From assembly GCF_901827185.1 (NCBI RefSeq), contig NZ_LR594672.1, positions 558,001-622,000 of the forward strand: a stretch of 64,000 bases of DNA, written 5' to 3'. This DNA is from Variovorax sp. PBL-E5 (GTDB taxonomy: Bacteria > Pseudomonadota > Gammaproteobacteria > Burkholderiales > Burkholderiaceae_C). The translations under genes were made by a program, and so were the position numbers. This document shows positions 40,613 to 49,162 of the stretch, in pieces (positions within the stretch are counted from its first letter, which is position 1; each line of letters begins with the position of its first letter). The notes under the pieces were generated by a model. It worked only from the letters and a program-made list of their open reading frames with translations. It did not search any database and was not told the DNA's origin.

Positions 40613-42190
40613 TTACTGGCCGAACCCGCCACCCGCGTCGTTGCGAACAATCTTTCCGCCGTTATCCCGCAAGAATTGAACCTGATTTTGCTCGATATAT
40701 TGGTCCGCGTGCTGGATGACGCCAGTCGCACCGGCGCAGTTGGCCAAGGCCGCTCCAGGAGGGCAGGTCCCCTGAAAGGTGGTTGCGAAGCCAGTCAGCG
40801 CGTTCCCGTACGCGTTTCCGGTGATTTCGTTGTGCGTCAGGGGGACGACCTTCATGTTCAGCAGCTGGTTGTTCTTGTCGTAGTTAGGGGGGTCGTTGTA
40901 TCCCTTGACGTTCTCCACCTGGCCATAAATGGCGTTGTAGCCGAACTTCAAGGGGCCACTGAGGTCGGCCCCCCCTAGCATCATCGCGCCCCCGATAAGC
41001 GCAGCCTCCACCGCCACGGACATGGCGAGGCTACCCATGGTGACGCCAGCAGCCGCAAGGTAGCCGCCCATGACGCCTGTCGCAACGCCGGACGTCACCG
41101 CGCCGGTCGCGGCCGCGGCATTCAGACCGACGGCTGCACCAATGCCTGCAACGGTAAAGCTGAGCACCACCGCGACGACCAGCACAGCGAGCCAGCCAAG
41201 GCCGGACTTCGTCCATTGGTCGATAAGCCAGGCGTCCTCATACGCGGAGAGCGAGCCGCCTTCGTACTGCTCAAACATGACGCCGGCACTTGCCGTCTGG
41301 TACAGGGCACAGGTTGTGGCGCGAGGGTCATTGGCGCAGTATGCGGCCATGGGGATGGTGCTCGAGCGCGCTTGGAACTGGGCGGGATAGCCAATCAGCC
41401 ATGCGGGTTTTGCCATCCCGTAGACCTTGGTGGTCACCTTTTTCTTAAAGGCGTTGCCACTCTTGGTCTGCGTCTGGTCGAACCGAGTTTGAGCAACCGC
41501 AAGGACGCTCAGCGGAGCTCCGACATATCGCATTGCATGTCCCACAACCACTTGCGCTCCCGACACGCTCAGGTTGCAGAACGTCGTGCTAGCCGGGCAG
41601 GTGAAGGCCTCGAAGGGGTTCAGTCCCGGAGTGTCCCCTGCGATACGGCGCTGAGGGTCGAGATAGGCGCCGGACGCCTTCCAGAAGTTGCCGTGGCTCG
41701 GCGCGAACTTCGCATGGTAGAGGCCCGATGTCACACTGTTGCCGCTACCACCCTTTTCGAGCTTGAAGATGTCGACCGACATCGTGTTGTCCAGCGGGTT
41801 GTAGCGCGCGAACACGAAAGGCACGTTGGACGGAAACATCTGGACGGCGCTCGTGACCTCGCTGGAGGGAACGCCGAGCGCGATTGCAGCACGATTGGCC
41901 ATGGCCAACGATTCGGTCGAGGGCGGCAAGACGCCTCCGCCGGTTGTCACCGTGGGGGCTGGGACCTCGGCAATGCGCTCCCACTGGAGCTTGGGATAGG
42001 CGACGACCTGGCTGCCGAAGCGCTTCGCACTGCAGGCGGGGTCCATGCCCTGGTCGGCTGCGAGGACGTTGGCGCAGTTGCTGATAGGCGCGGCTTGCGC
42101 GAAGGCCTTGGGCATGGGCGCAGGCATGCCCGTGAACAGCAAGCTTGCCATCACGAGATAGGAGACGGAGCGCAGAAATGGCTTAAGCAT
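40613..42190 (-). CDS. Exported Ala/Gly-rich protein with hydrophobic segment, 525 aa
   Basis: Signal peptide MLKPFLRSVSYLVMASLLFTG. The region about 60-330 is a soluble, cysteine-containing domain (ISNCANVLAADQGMDPAC, FTCPASTTFCNLS). About 345-430 is a strongly hydrophobic Ala/Gly stretch (WLAVLVVAVVLSFTVAGIGA) and the C-terminal tail is hydrophilic. It diverges from the exported gene at 42308, with promoter-like elements (CTAGAC 28 bases before the start) between them. The pair might be surface or mating-related proteins; no known conjugation family is matched. Confidence 0.65.
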   Translation of the reverse strand: MLKPFLRSVSYLVMASLLFTGMPAPMPKAFAQAAPISNCANVLAADQGMDPACSAKRFGSQVVAYPKLQWERIAEVPAPTVTTGGGVLPPSTESLAMANRAAIALGVPSSEVTSAVQMFPSNVPFVFARYNPLDNTMSVDIFKLEKGGSGNSVTSGLYHAKFAPSHGNFWKASGAYLDPQRRIAGDTPGLNPFEAFTCPASTTFCNLSVSGAQVVVGHAMRYVGAPLSVLAVAQTRFDQTQTKSGNAFKKKVTTKVYGMAKPAWLIGYPAQFQARSSTIPMAAYCANDPRATTCALYQTASAGVMFEQYEGGSLSAYEDAWLIDQWTKSGLGWLAVLVVAVVLSFTVAGIGAAVGLNAAAATGAVTSGVATGVMGGYLAAAGVTMGSLAMSVAVEAALIGGAMMLGGADLSGPLKFGYNAIYGQVENVKGYNDPPNYDKNNQLLNMKVVPLTHNEITGNAYGNALTGFATTFQGTCPPGAALANCAGATGVIQHADQYIEQNQVQFLRDNGGKIVRNDAGGGFGQ

Positions 42191-42307
42191 TTTCAGCTTT
42201 CATTGAGACGTTACGCCGTCTAGCTACCGGCGGTTTAGACAGGCCGAACCGGCGTGGCTAAACCCTCGTTCCCTATACCGCGTACACCACAACCCGGCCT
42301 CACCTCA

Positions 42308-44392
42308 ATGAAACGCCTGTTCATCATCCTTGCCGCGCTGCTTGTCGGCACAAGCAGCCTCGCGCAGACGCCGCGGGCGCGTCCTCTGACGTCCTCTCCC
42401 TTCAAGACCGTCCTGTACAGCAGCCAGGAGGTCAATATCAAGGGCGAGAGCGTGGCGCATGCTCGGGTTGCCCCGTTGGCGGTAGCGTCGGGGGGGCTCG
42501 CTGCCGACAGGCTTGTGACGGAGGTTTCAGGCTATGACGTCGGGACGCTCCCGAACATCCCGATTGGAAATCCGAGCACCCAGCAAGCAGCCCTGATGGC
42601 CGCAGAGATGTGGATGCAGATGAACCAGAACGCGTTCACAACGAAGGTGGGGCGGTACATCAAGAAGGAAGGCATCTCGAATGCTTTCTTCTCCTTTACC
42701 CAGGAATTCAACCTGGCCACGGCGACCGGTGTGCGCAAGAAGGCCATGGCCTGGAATGCAAACATCGACACCAGCGGCCGCGCTGTGTACGGCAGCCCCA
42801 AAATCATCGACAGCGACCCTGTCTTCATCCTTGCCCAATACACGCCCAAGACCATGGTGGATGGCCTCCCTCAGAGCTGGGCAAATAGCCCCCTCGCCGG
42901 GATGCTCTCATACGAAGTGCGCAACAAGAAGTGGGAGCCCATCACCAGCCGTGTCACGGTGGACACAGGCGGCGCCTATGACCAGGACCAGTCCGGCTCG
43001 GACAAGTTGGCTTGCCTGATGGACCACGGCTACTACCCGGGCATCTGCTACGGGCCGACGACTATCCGGCAGCTGCTCAACGATTATGGGGCAACGGCGG
43101 CCTTCGTCGACTACGTGCGCCAGCTCGAGCCGGTGTACGTAGAAGACGCGAACGGCGACATGGTCGCACAGGGCGCGATTTCCTATGACGCACGCATTGT
43201 CAGCTGCGGCTCGCTCAAGAACTCCGGCTTTTTCGGCTACGCGTTGAGCTTAACCGCCGAGCGGTACCTGGCTACGCCGTCCACCGGTCTGGTTCAGTAC
43301 CAAGCGATTCAGCAGTTCCAAGGGAAGATGGCCTCTCCGACTGAGCCGTTCTCGAAGGAAATCCCTATCGGCGAGCTTCAAGGGCTTAGCCCCGATACGT
43401 ACGTGATTTCACCGCATCCGGGCGACAACAGCCTGATGCGCCACGACAGCACGCCTAACATCCTGTACGTAGCGCCCCTGCGCTCGGACGCTGCAGGAAG
43501 CGGCAACTTCGACAACATTGCAGCCTCACCTGACATGGCGGTGAATCAAGTGTCGCAAGTCGGACCGGTGCGCGAGTTCTACATCGGCACGATTGGCGAC
43601 AACTACTGGCCCTCGGGCGTCTACGACCGAGCTGTCGGGTTCACGACAGGCAACCCAAAAGCGACGGATGAATTCGCCATGATTGCCGAGGGCTTCGACG
43701 ACTGGATGATGGTCAAGGTGAACGAGCACATCGTTTTCCTTGGGCCCGCCCCAGGCATGGAGACACTGGAGCTCAGCACGACGCCAGGGACCGGTCTCCC
43801 CGCTAGTGCCGGCTGCACCCTTGGTGCGACCGGGAAGTACGAGTGTGCAGGAGGGGCCATCGTCGACTCAACCCCCGCCAGCTGCTTCGGGGGCCGGTTG
43901 AATTGCCAGTGCCCCGAGGGGTACACCCTGGAAGAGCAAACCTGCGTGATTCGCGCGCCCCAGTCCTTCGACTATTGCGACGCTCAGATGTCCGGCGTAG
44001 GTGGCGATGCATCGAATCCGACCGTGGAAGGGTACACCTGTGGGCAGGGCTGCAGGCCCTTCATGGTCAAGTACCTGCACAACATCAACAACCTCAACCC
44101 CAACCCGTTAACAGGCACTGGCTGCGGGTACCCCGAACTCAACCAAAGCTGGTTCTTCAACGCTTATGTTGACCTTCGCCCCTTCCTGGTCGCGGGGTAC
44201 AACACCCTCTCCTTCCGCGTCATCGTTGCCGGCAACGGGGAAGGCTGGATTCGCGTGCGTACCCAATCGTGCGCGATGGCAGACATCGCCCCGGGCGGTG
44301 AGCCTCCGCCGGTGCCGGCAAATGGGGGGAACGGCGGCGTTGGAAATACCGTAGGTGGCATCGTCAACGAGCCCGTGCTTCCAGGCCAGTGA
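42308..44392 (+). CDS. Large exported cysteine-rich protein, 694 aa
   Basis: Signal peptide MKRLFIILAALLVGTSSLAQ, with CTCAATGAAACG at the start. The first 480 residues are soluble and largely beta-type; residues about 500-680 are cysteine-rich (CTLGATGKYEC, FGGRLNCQCPEGYTLEEQTC, CGQGCRP, TGCGYP). This fits a disulfide-stabilised secreted or outer-membrane protein, perhaps stabilised by the DsbC/G-like protein encoded at 6353. Conjugation TraN proteins are similarly Cys-rich, but no TraN-specific motif is evident. It is divergent from the 525-residue exported gene. Confidence 0.65.
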   Translation: MKRLFIILAALLVGTSSLAQTPRARPLTSSPFKTVLYSSQEVNIKGESVAHARVAPLAVASGGLAADRLVTEVSGYDVGTLPNIPIGNPSTQQAALMAAEMWMQMNQNAFTTKVGRYIKKEGISNAFFSFTQEFNLATATGVRKKAMAWNANIDTSGRAVYGSPKIIDSDPVFILAQYTPKTMVDGLPQSWANSPLAGMLSYEVRNKKWEPITSRVTVDTGGAYDQDQSGSDKLACLMDHGYYPGICYGPTTIRQLLNDYGATAAFVDYVRQLEPVYVEDANGDMVAQGAISYDARIVSCGSLKNSGFFGYALSLTAERYLATPSTGLVQYQAIQQFQGKMASPTEPFSKEIPIGELQGLSPDTYVISPHPGDNSLMRHDSTPNILYVAPLRSDAAGSGNFDNIAASPDMAVNQVSQVGPVREFYIGTIGDNYWPSGVYDRAVGFTTGNPKATDEFAMIAEGFDDWMMVKVNEHIVFLGPAPGMETLELSTTPGTGLPASAGCTLGATGKYECAGGAIVDSTPASCFGGRLNCQCPEGYTLEEQTCVIRAPQSFDYCDAQMSGVGGDASNPTVEGYTCGQGCRPFMVKYLHNINNLNPNPLTGTGCGYPELNQSWFFNAYVDLRPFLVAGYNTLSFRVIVAGNGEGWIRVRTQSCAMADIAPGGEPPPVPANGGNGGVGNTVGGIVNEPVLPGQ

Positions 44393-44415
44393 TGAGCTGC
44401 TAGCTCCTCTACATA

Positions 44416-44440
44416 GAGCCCGCTTCGGCGGGCTTTTTCT
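44416..44440 (+). terminator. Intrinsic terminator
   Basis: AGCCCGC / GCGGGCT stem with TTTTTCTTTT. Confidence 0.75.
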
Positions 44441-44522
44441 TTTAGCAGGGCGTGTCCCGGTTGCTAGACATGTCGTTACCCCTCCGATACGGGGCTCACC
44501 AGAAGGACAGGACACCATCACC

Positions 44523-44900
44523 ATGACCAAGAAGACCACGGCCAAGGCCAAAAAGAGGACCGCATCCAGCAAGGCCGCTGCGGCGACTGGCACGGCAAAA
44601 AAGCCGGCCACGAAGAAGGCTCCTGCGGCCAAAAAGCCTGCTGTCAAGAAGGCTCCCGCCAAGCGGGCAACGCCGAAGAAGGCTGCTGCGAGTAAGTCTG
44701 CACCATCGGCCTCGGGGCTGTACCTTGGCAAGGAACTCTACAAGCAGACCATCGATGGCCTGCGCGCCCAAGGGCTGGACCAGCAGGACGCGGTGGACAC
44801 CCTGCGCGTTGGCCTCCGCGAAGCGAATGGCCGGCCCGTCCCGGTCCAGCTGCGCGGCACCCACGCCTCGAACGAACCGAACATGCAGCTCGCTGCCTGA
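44523..44900 (+). CDS. Histone-H1-like Lys/Ala-rich nucleoid protein
   Basis: A 125-residue protein. Residues 1-65 are a K/A/P/T-rich H1-like tail with KKPA/KKAP repeats (KKPATKKAPAAKKPAVKKAP). Residues about 70-125 form a short globular part (LYLGKELYKQTIDGLRAQGL). H1-like proteins in proteobacteria compact DNA and affect expression; plasmid-coded copies may package plasmid DNA. A -10-like GCTAGAC at 44463-44469 and a good ribosome site (AGGACAGG) lie upstream of ATG 44523. It complements the H-NS-like protein. Confidence 0.8.
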   Translation: MTKKTTAKAKKRTASSKAAAATGTAKKPATKKAPAAKKPAVKKAPAKRATPKKAAASKSAPSASGLYLGKELYKQTIDGLRAQGLDQQDAVDTLRVGLREANGRPVPVQLRGTHASNEPNMQLAA

Positions 44901-44904
44901 TTCA

Positions 44905-44934
44905 AGAGCCTACCAACCTGGTAGGCTCTTTTTT
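44905..44934 (+). terminator. Intrinsic terminator
   Basis: AGAGCCTACC / GGTAGGCTCT stem followed by T5. Confidence 0.8.
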
Positions 44935-44988
44935 GGGGGCTGCGGGCCGTTCGTGTCTAGACGGGCAATAGAACCCCAAGGAAATTGC

Positions 44989-45699
44989 ATGACGATTCAC
45001 TTTGACATCCCCGCCGAGCTCGCCTGGCTAACTGCCCCAGCCCCTCATGAGGAGTTGGCTCGTCTTCGCGCGAGCGGTGAGCTCAGACGATTCCTGCCAG
45101 AGGTCGACGCGCTTTACGGCATCCCGCAAAGCCCGGAGCACCACCCCGAAATCGACACAGGAAGGCACATCGAGCTGACCCTGGAGGCCGCAGCGATGCT
45201 GTCCTCAGACCCCAAGGTGCGCTACGCCGCTCTCGTCCATGACCTGGGCAAGGCGCTGACGCCACAGGGCGAGCTGCCCCAGCACATCAACCACGAGCAC
45301 GCCGGCCTCGCTCCGGTCGCTGAGGTGAGCGACAGGCTCGGCGTCCCGAACGACTGGAAGACCCTGGCGTTGCTCGTCTGCGAGCATCATCTCAACGTGC
45401 ACCGCGCGTTTGAGATGAACCCACGGGGCGTGATTCGGCTGTTCGAGCGGCTTCCGCTCGTTGCCCAGCCCGAGTTGCTCGAGCCTTTCCTGATAGCCGT
45501 CGAGGCTGACAAGCGAGGCCGGGCCGGGCAGCTGCATCGCGACTATCGGCAGGGAATCTTCCTGCGCGAGGCGTTCCGCTTCCTGCTTGAGAACCCCATC
45601 CCTCCCTACGAGACCATTGACACGCCCGCCGGCGTCGCCGTTCACAGAACGCGCCTCACTGCCCTGGCGGAAGCCCGTAGGGCTGTCCTGGCCGCATAG
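44989..45699 (+). CDS. Free-standing HD domain of the CCA-adding enzyme type
   Basis: A 236-residue protein equivalent to the C-terminal half of bacterial tRNA nucleotidyltransferase, with no nucleotidyltransferase domain. Signature blocks are LPEVDALYGIPQSPEHHPEID, YAALVHDLGKALTP (HD pair), INHEHAGL and LALLVCEHHLNVHRAFEM. In the parent enzyme this HD domain hydrolyses 2',3'-cyclic phosphates and has 2'-nucleotidase activity. The free form may act on damaged tRNA or RNA ends, echoing the HD/kinase protein at the left edge. ATG 44989 has AAGGAAATT upstream and a CTAGAC element 27 bases before it. Confidence 0.85.
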   Translation: MTIHFDIPAELAWLTAPAPHEELARLRASGELRRFLPEVDALYGIPQSPEHHPEIDTGRHIELTLEAAAMLSSDPKVRYAALVHDLGKALTPQGELPQHINHEHAGLAPVAEVSDRLGVPNDWKTLALLVCEHHLNVHRAFEMNPRGVIRLFERLPLVAQPELLEPFLIAVEADKRGRAGQLHRDYRQGIFLREAFRFLLENPIPPYETIDTPAGVAVHRTRLTALAEARRAVLAA

Positions 45700-45719
45700 C
45701 CTGCGGTAATTCTCCCAAG

Positions 45720-45750
45720 CGCCCCTCACATCCAGGGGCGTTTTTTTTTA
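45720..45750 (+). terminator. Intrinsic terminator
   Basis: CGCCCCT / AGGGGCG stem followed by a T9 run. Confidence 0.8.
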
Positions 45751-45788
45751 TGCTCGATACCTAGACGCGAGAACTACTTCTGCGCTGC

Positions 45789-46136
45789 ATGTCCGACATC
45801 GAGCTTGTCATCACCTGGTCCCGCCGGCTGGAAAAACTGCTGGCCACACGCTATGGTGCCCGAGGAAAGGGGCTTCACGCGCTCACGACTGCCGCGCGCC
45901 ACCGATTGCCTCCAAACACCGAACCGGGCCTGCGCTGGATTGCCACCATGAGGAACAAGGTCCTGCACGACGACGGTTTTCGGCTCGGAAGCCGCCGCGA
46001 TTTCGCCAAGGAGTCGCGGCGACTGCAGCGCGCGTTGGGCTCGGCGGGCACCGGCCTCCTGGCGAAGGCTCGTGCAGTTGTGGTGCTTGGGCTGTTTTTG
46101 GCCGGAATCTGGGGATTTTCCCGCGGTTTTTATTAA
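45789..46136 (+). CDS. HEPN-like protein with a C-terminal transmembrane helix
   Basis: A 115-residue protein. Residues 50-65 (WIATMRNKVLHDDGF) contain RNKVLH, an RX4H motif typical of HEPN RNase and toxin proteins. The C-terminus ends in one hydrophobic helix (ARAVVVLGLFLAGIWGF), so it would be membrane-tethered. HEPN proteins often cleave RNA in toxin-antitoxin or antiphage systems. No antitoxin (MNT or other) is adjacent, so that link is inferred from a short motif. A CTAGAC element 23 bases upstream and a compact leader precede ATG 45789. Confidence 0.6.
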   Translation: MSDIELVITWSRRLEKLLATRYGARGKGLHALTTAARHRLPPNTEPGLRWIATMRNKVLHDDGFRLGSRRDFAKESRRLQRALGSAGTGLLAKARAVVVLGLFLAGIWGFSRGFY

Positions 46137-46197
46137 GCGCGAGCCAATTTTATGCACGAGGTTGCTAGACGTTTTATATACCAATCATTAGCACCCC

Positions 46198-47031
46198 ATG
46201 CAAACACAACGAAAGGCGCTCCTTGCTGCCATCGCGCTCACCGCGATGCAGCTATCCACAAGTGCCCTAGCTGCCAAAGAGCAGTGCCTGGTCTTCAACC
46301 GGGAACTTCAGAAAATTGAGCACAAGCTCTGTGACGTCCCGGACAAGCTGGTCGACGCCGCCGTTCAGGAAGCCAGCCAAAGCGGGCAGGCATGCGCTTT
46401 ACCGGACCCCGCGCTAGCCAGTTCACCTGAGCCGGGCGCGCCGCTTCCAGCCGCCGCTTCCCCAGCGCCGCCCGACGTGCTCTCGACGGTTGAATGGCGG
46501 CAAGCGCAGCCCGAAGGTGGAAGCCCGCCGACATACCAAGGCTTCAGCGCGGGGGTTTCCGCTTCAGGCATGGGCAGCCCCGCGACGCCTACCACGAGCG
46601 CGGTAAAGGCAACGCGCGAATCGTATGCCGCTAGCCGCCCTGGCGAGTGGAGTCCGAGCGTGAAACGCGAGACTTCGAGCAGTTGGACGCCACCGGACGT
46701 GCTCAAGCCGAACCCGAGAGGCAAAGCAGCGTGGAACGCCTTCGAGTGCCTGCTCGTGCTCGCGGTCATCGCGACCTTGATGGCCTTCGCGGTCAACTGG
46801 AGCGATGCGGACGACCGGCGTCGCGCAGAGGCCCGGCCCCGGACATCGCCGCCGGGACCGCCGGCGGGCGGCCCAAAGGCCTCACGCAACACAGCCTTCC
46901 AACAGCCTGTCCGTACGCTCTCCATCCCGGACCGCAAGAAGTATGGTCTGAGTTGGCTCCCGGCTCCAGGCTCGCCGGGAGGTCCCTTGGCACGGTTGGT
47001 CAGCGGTTCCTCTGTGACACCAAGGGCCTGA
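46198..47031 (+). CDS. Membrane-anchored Pro/Ser-rich envelope protein
   Basis: A 277-residue protein. It starts with a Sec signal (RKALLAAIALTAMQLSTSALA), followed by a short Cys-containing region (EQCLVFNRELQKIEHKLCD), a long P/S/A-rich low-complexity stretch, then one transmembrane helix (FECLLVLAVIATLMAFAVNW) and a basic tail. It looks like a periplasmic linker anchored in the membrane. No family recognised. A GCTAGAC element lies 28 bases upstream, and a strong hairpin follows. Confidence 0.65.
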   Translation: MQTQRKALLAAIALTAMQLSTSALAAKEQCLVFNRELQKIEHKLCDVPDKLVDAAVQEASQSGQACALPDPALASSPEPGAPLPAAASPAPPDVLSTVEWRQAQPEGGSPPTYQGFSAGVSASGMGSPATPTTSAVKATRESYAASRPGEWSPSVKRETSSSWTPPDVLKPNPRGKAAWNAFECLLVLAVIATLMAFAVNWSDADDRRRAEARPRTSPPGPPAGGPKASRNTAFQQPVRTLSIPDRKKYGLSWLPAPGSPGGPLARLVSGSSVTPRA

Positions 47032-47055
47032 ACACCGTCGCCTTCACAAATACCG

Positions 47056-47081
47056 AAAGCGGAGCACATGCTCCGCTTTTC
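47056..47081. terminator. Intrinsic terminator
   Basis: AAAGCGGAGC / GCTCCGCTTT perfect stem followed by TTTT on the plus strand; also usable by the convergent nadM gene. Confidence 0.8.
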
Positions 47082-47115
47082 CATGCGCTGCCAACCCTCC
47101 CGGCCGGGGAGGGCG

Positions 47116-48228
47116 TTAGGCAATCGACAGTTTCTGTCGGGATGCACTCTTTTGACCAACGCCGAGCGGTCGCGACGTAATGCGCAGGAAGTGGTCAAGG
47201 ATGTGAAAGTGGTCTTCGAAGAACTGGTCTTCCATGCGTGCCAGGTCAGAGATTCGCACCCATCGCGCCTTCTTGGCACCTCCATCAGGGTCGAACTGCG
47301 CGTTGACCTCCGGGAGTCGCAGGTTTCCGAGATTGAACTTGAAGGCCTGAGAAATGATGCGGCCGCGCGGGCTGCGACCTGGGTGGTCGAAGACGGCCGA
47401 GTCCTCGAGCGCGTCCAGCAGCGTGGTATCCAGGAAGGCGAGCCCGGTCTCCTCCGCAAGCTCCCGCACCGCTGTCTCATAGAAGCGGTCGCCATCCTCC
47501 ATGAAGCCACCGGGCACGGCGTAGAGCCCCTTGCCCGCGCCTTCACCTCGCTGGATGAGCAGGACATGCCCACCGCAGATGACCACCGCGTCGCCGGCGT
47601 TGGAAGACTTGATATGCCCCCACTTTGCCTTGTAACCACGCAGCCACTCAGCCTCCCATGCGAGGGTCGACCGACAGGGCAGCGACCACCAGGCCGTCAG
47701 GTAGTCGTAGACGCCCGCGGGGACCATTGGCTTGAGCAACATGAAAATTGCTTCGCGCGGCTGGCCAGGGGTGTCGAACAGGACACTGCGAATCGCTGTT
47801 GCGTCCAGGTCCGAGAATCGGGGACGCTCTTGAAGCGCCCACCCAGGGAATCGGTTCAGGTAATAGCTCGTGTGGTCTTTGAAGTGTCCGACCAGCGCGA
47901 CCTTGCGGGCAGCGGGCACCACCTCGGCGACACCGGCACGCACTGCAGCAACCCAGTCAGCGTCCTCGTAGTAGTCCCGGACCGGCACGAAGAACACGCG
48001 CTCGCGGTCCGATTCGGGCAGCGCCAGCCGAATCATGTCGGCGCGCTCCTGCCAGGTGAAGGGATTCTTGGGGCTGCGCGCCTGGAAGGCGGAGCCCAGG
48101 ACGATGGCAACCTGCGGTGCGAGCGCCAGTGCGTCGAGGATGAGGGCCTGGTGGCCGAGGTGCATGCCCTGGAAGCGGCCGATATAGACAGCGAGGTCGA
48201 AGGAAGACGGTGGGAGCGGGGAAGTCAT
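47116..48228 (-). CDS. nadM: Bifunctional NMN adenylyltransferase / Nudix hydrolase
   Basis: A 370-residue two-domain protein. The N-terminal nucleotidyltransferase has VYIGRFQGMHLGHQA (about 14-28), the (H/T)xGH motif, and an ATAIR block for the ISSTxxR site. The C-terminal Nudix domain has GGFMEDGDRFYETAVRELAEETG, intact except that the first catalytic Glu position reads Asp (GD instead of GE). It resembles Synechocystis/Francisella NadM-Nudix enzymes, which join NMN to ATP to make NAD, with the Nudix part clearing ADP-ribose. The gene is preceded by the shared NAD operator at 48280-48304 and its own promoter. Confidence 0.9.
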   Translation of the reverse strand: MTSPLPPSSFDLAVYIGRFQGMHLGHQALILDALALAPQVAIVLGSAFQARSPKNPFTWQERADMIRLALPESDRERVFFVPVRDYYEDADWVAAVRAGVAEVVPAARKVALVGHFKDHTSYYLNRFPGWALQERPRFSDLDATAIRSVLFDTPGQPREAIFMLLKPMVPAGVYDYLTAWWSLPCRSTLAWEAEWLRGYKAKWGHIKSSNAGDAVVICGGHVLLIQRGEGAGKGLYAVPGGFMEDGDRFYETAVRELAEETGLAFLDTTLLDALEDSAVFDHPGRSPRGRIISQAFKFNLGNLRLPEVNAQFDPDGGAKKARWVRISDLARMEDQFFEDHFHILDHFLRITSRPLGVGQKSASRQKLSIA

Positions 48229-48269
48229 GCTTTATGGTGTGAAAAAGCGCAAGGCCTGCGCAGGCCTTT

Positions 48270-48298
48270 AGTATAGCATCGTTCGTTGCACTGCGCAA
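48270..48298 (-). promoter_or_regulatory. nadM promoter
   Basis: Minus-strand -35 TTGCGC (48298-48293), 17-base spacer, -10 TATACT (48275-48270). The transcript would start near 48263, about 35 bases before ATG 48228. The spacer and -35 are covered by the NAD operator. Confidence 0.75.
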
Positions 48299-48304
48299 CT
48301 AACG
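48280..48304. promoter_or_regulatory. NAD-regulon operator, site 1 (nadM)
   Basis: Inverted repeat CGTTCGTTGC-ACTGC-GCAACTAACG with outer arms CGTT(C/A) and core GTTGC/GCAAC. It overlaps the -35 and spacer, so a bound protein would block RNA polymerase. Confidence 0.75.
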
Positions 48305-48381
48305 AAAGCAATGTCGTTTGAGAGCCGTTTCCTCTTTTCTTCTTCACCAAACGGCGCCCAGTTGCTGCAACCAAGCGCCAT

Positions 48382-48407
48382 AAAAAAACGCCCCGTGATT
48401 GGGGCGT
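48382..48407 (-). terminator. Intrinsic terminator
   Basis: ACGCCCC / GGGGCGT stem followed on the minus strand by TTTTTTTA. It ends the nadE-operon region transcript before the nadM promoter. Confidence 0.7.
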
Positions 48408-48426
48408 CCTAAAATGAAAGTGGAGG

Positions 48427-49038
48427 TCAGATGCCGTCGGTCAGCCCAAGCTTTATCCGCGCATTGGCCACCGCGGTTGCGGCATCTCGTGCCTCGGCAA
48501 TGACGGCCCACGTCGAGTCGGTTGGCTGCACCACTGTCCAGCGACCGTCGCGTTCGCCAACAAAACAACCTGGGGGCAGTTGGTCAAGCGACGACGCCGC
48601 GGGGCCTTCGGGAACAAGGGCCACCTTAGGCTCCGCCGTGTGCTTCAGCAGATAGGGGTCCGTGAAATGCACGCCGTGTCCGCCCTCGGGTGTGTGCACC
48701 CAGGAAAGGCGATGGCGAATGGCCTTGTAAAGCTCGAACGCAATCTTCGCATCCGTAGGGGTGGATTCGCTGCCGATGGACTTGGAGCCTCCGAGGGTGT
48801 AGCCCGTCAGTACGGCCTTAAGCTGTTCGACCAGCTTGTCGCCCTCGAGCAGCGCGCCGTTGGCCAAGGGCTCGCCCTTCTGGCTCGTTATGCCGCCGTA
48901 GCGGACGAACTCCATCAGGTATTCGAGCTGGCCCATGCCCAGTCGCCCCACGAGCTCGAGTGCATCAGCCAGTACGTGGCTTTGCTTCTGGCTCAACCCG
49001 ATGAGGCTGTATCGGAGGTTGGCGTCAAGCTGTGTCAT
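48427..49038 (-). CDS. Uncharacterised protein, 203 aa, downstream of nadE operon
   Basis: Begins MTQLDANLRYSLIGLSQKQSHVLAD. The N-terminal helical part (ELVGRLGMGQLEYLMEFVRYGG) precedes a small beta-rich C-terminal domain (GCFVGERDGRWTVVQPTDSTWAVIAEARDA). No family recognised. The next gene upstream on this strand ends 125 bases away, and a terminator lies after its stop. It may be the last gene of the nadE transcript or have its own weak promoter. Confidence 0.6.
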   Translation of the reverse strand: MTQLDANLRYSLIGLSQKQSHVLADALELVGRLGMGQLEYLMEFVRYGGITSQKGEPLANGALLEGDKLVEQLKAVLTGYTLGGSKSIGSESTPTDAKIAFELYKAIRHRLSWVHTPEGGHGVHFTDPYLLKHTAEPKVALVPEGPAASSLDQLPPGCFVGERDGRWTVVQPTDSTWAVIAEARDAATAVANARIKLGLTDGI

Positions 49039-49162
49039 GAATGTCCTTTTGTTTGGTGGAGCGCGCGAAACGGCGGGCCCGGATTTGAGGTCTGTGCGGC
49101 GTGTAGCAATTTTGGCGCAACTACCGGCCCCGGCCGTTACAGCACCGTTGCGCCAACGGCGG

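Noticed and set aside
46365..47639. A 424-codon minus-strand open frame
   Set aside because: It runs antisense through the exported protein gene and the end of nadM; composition is Arg/Ser-rich and motif-free.
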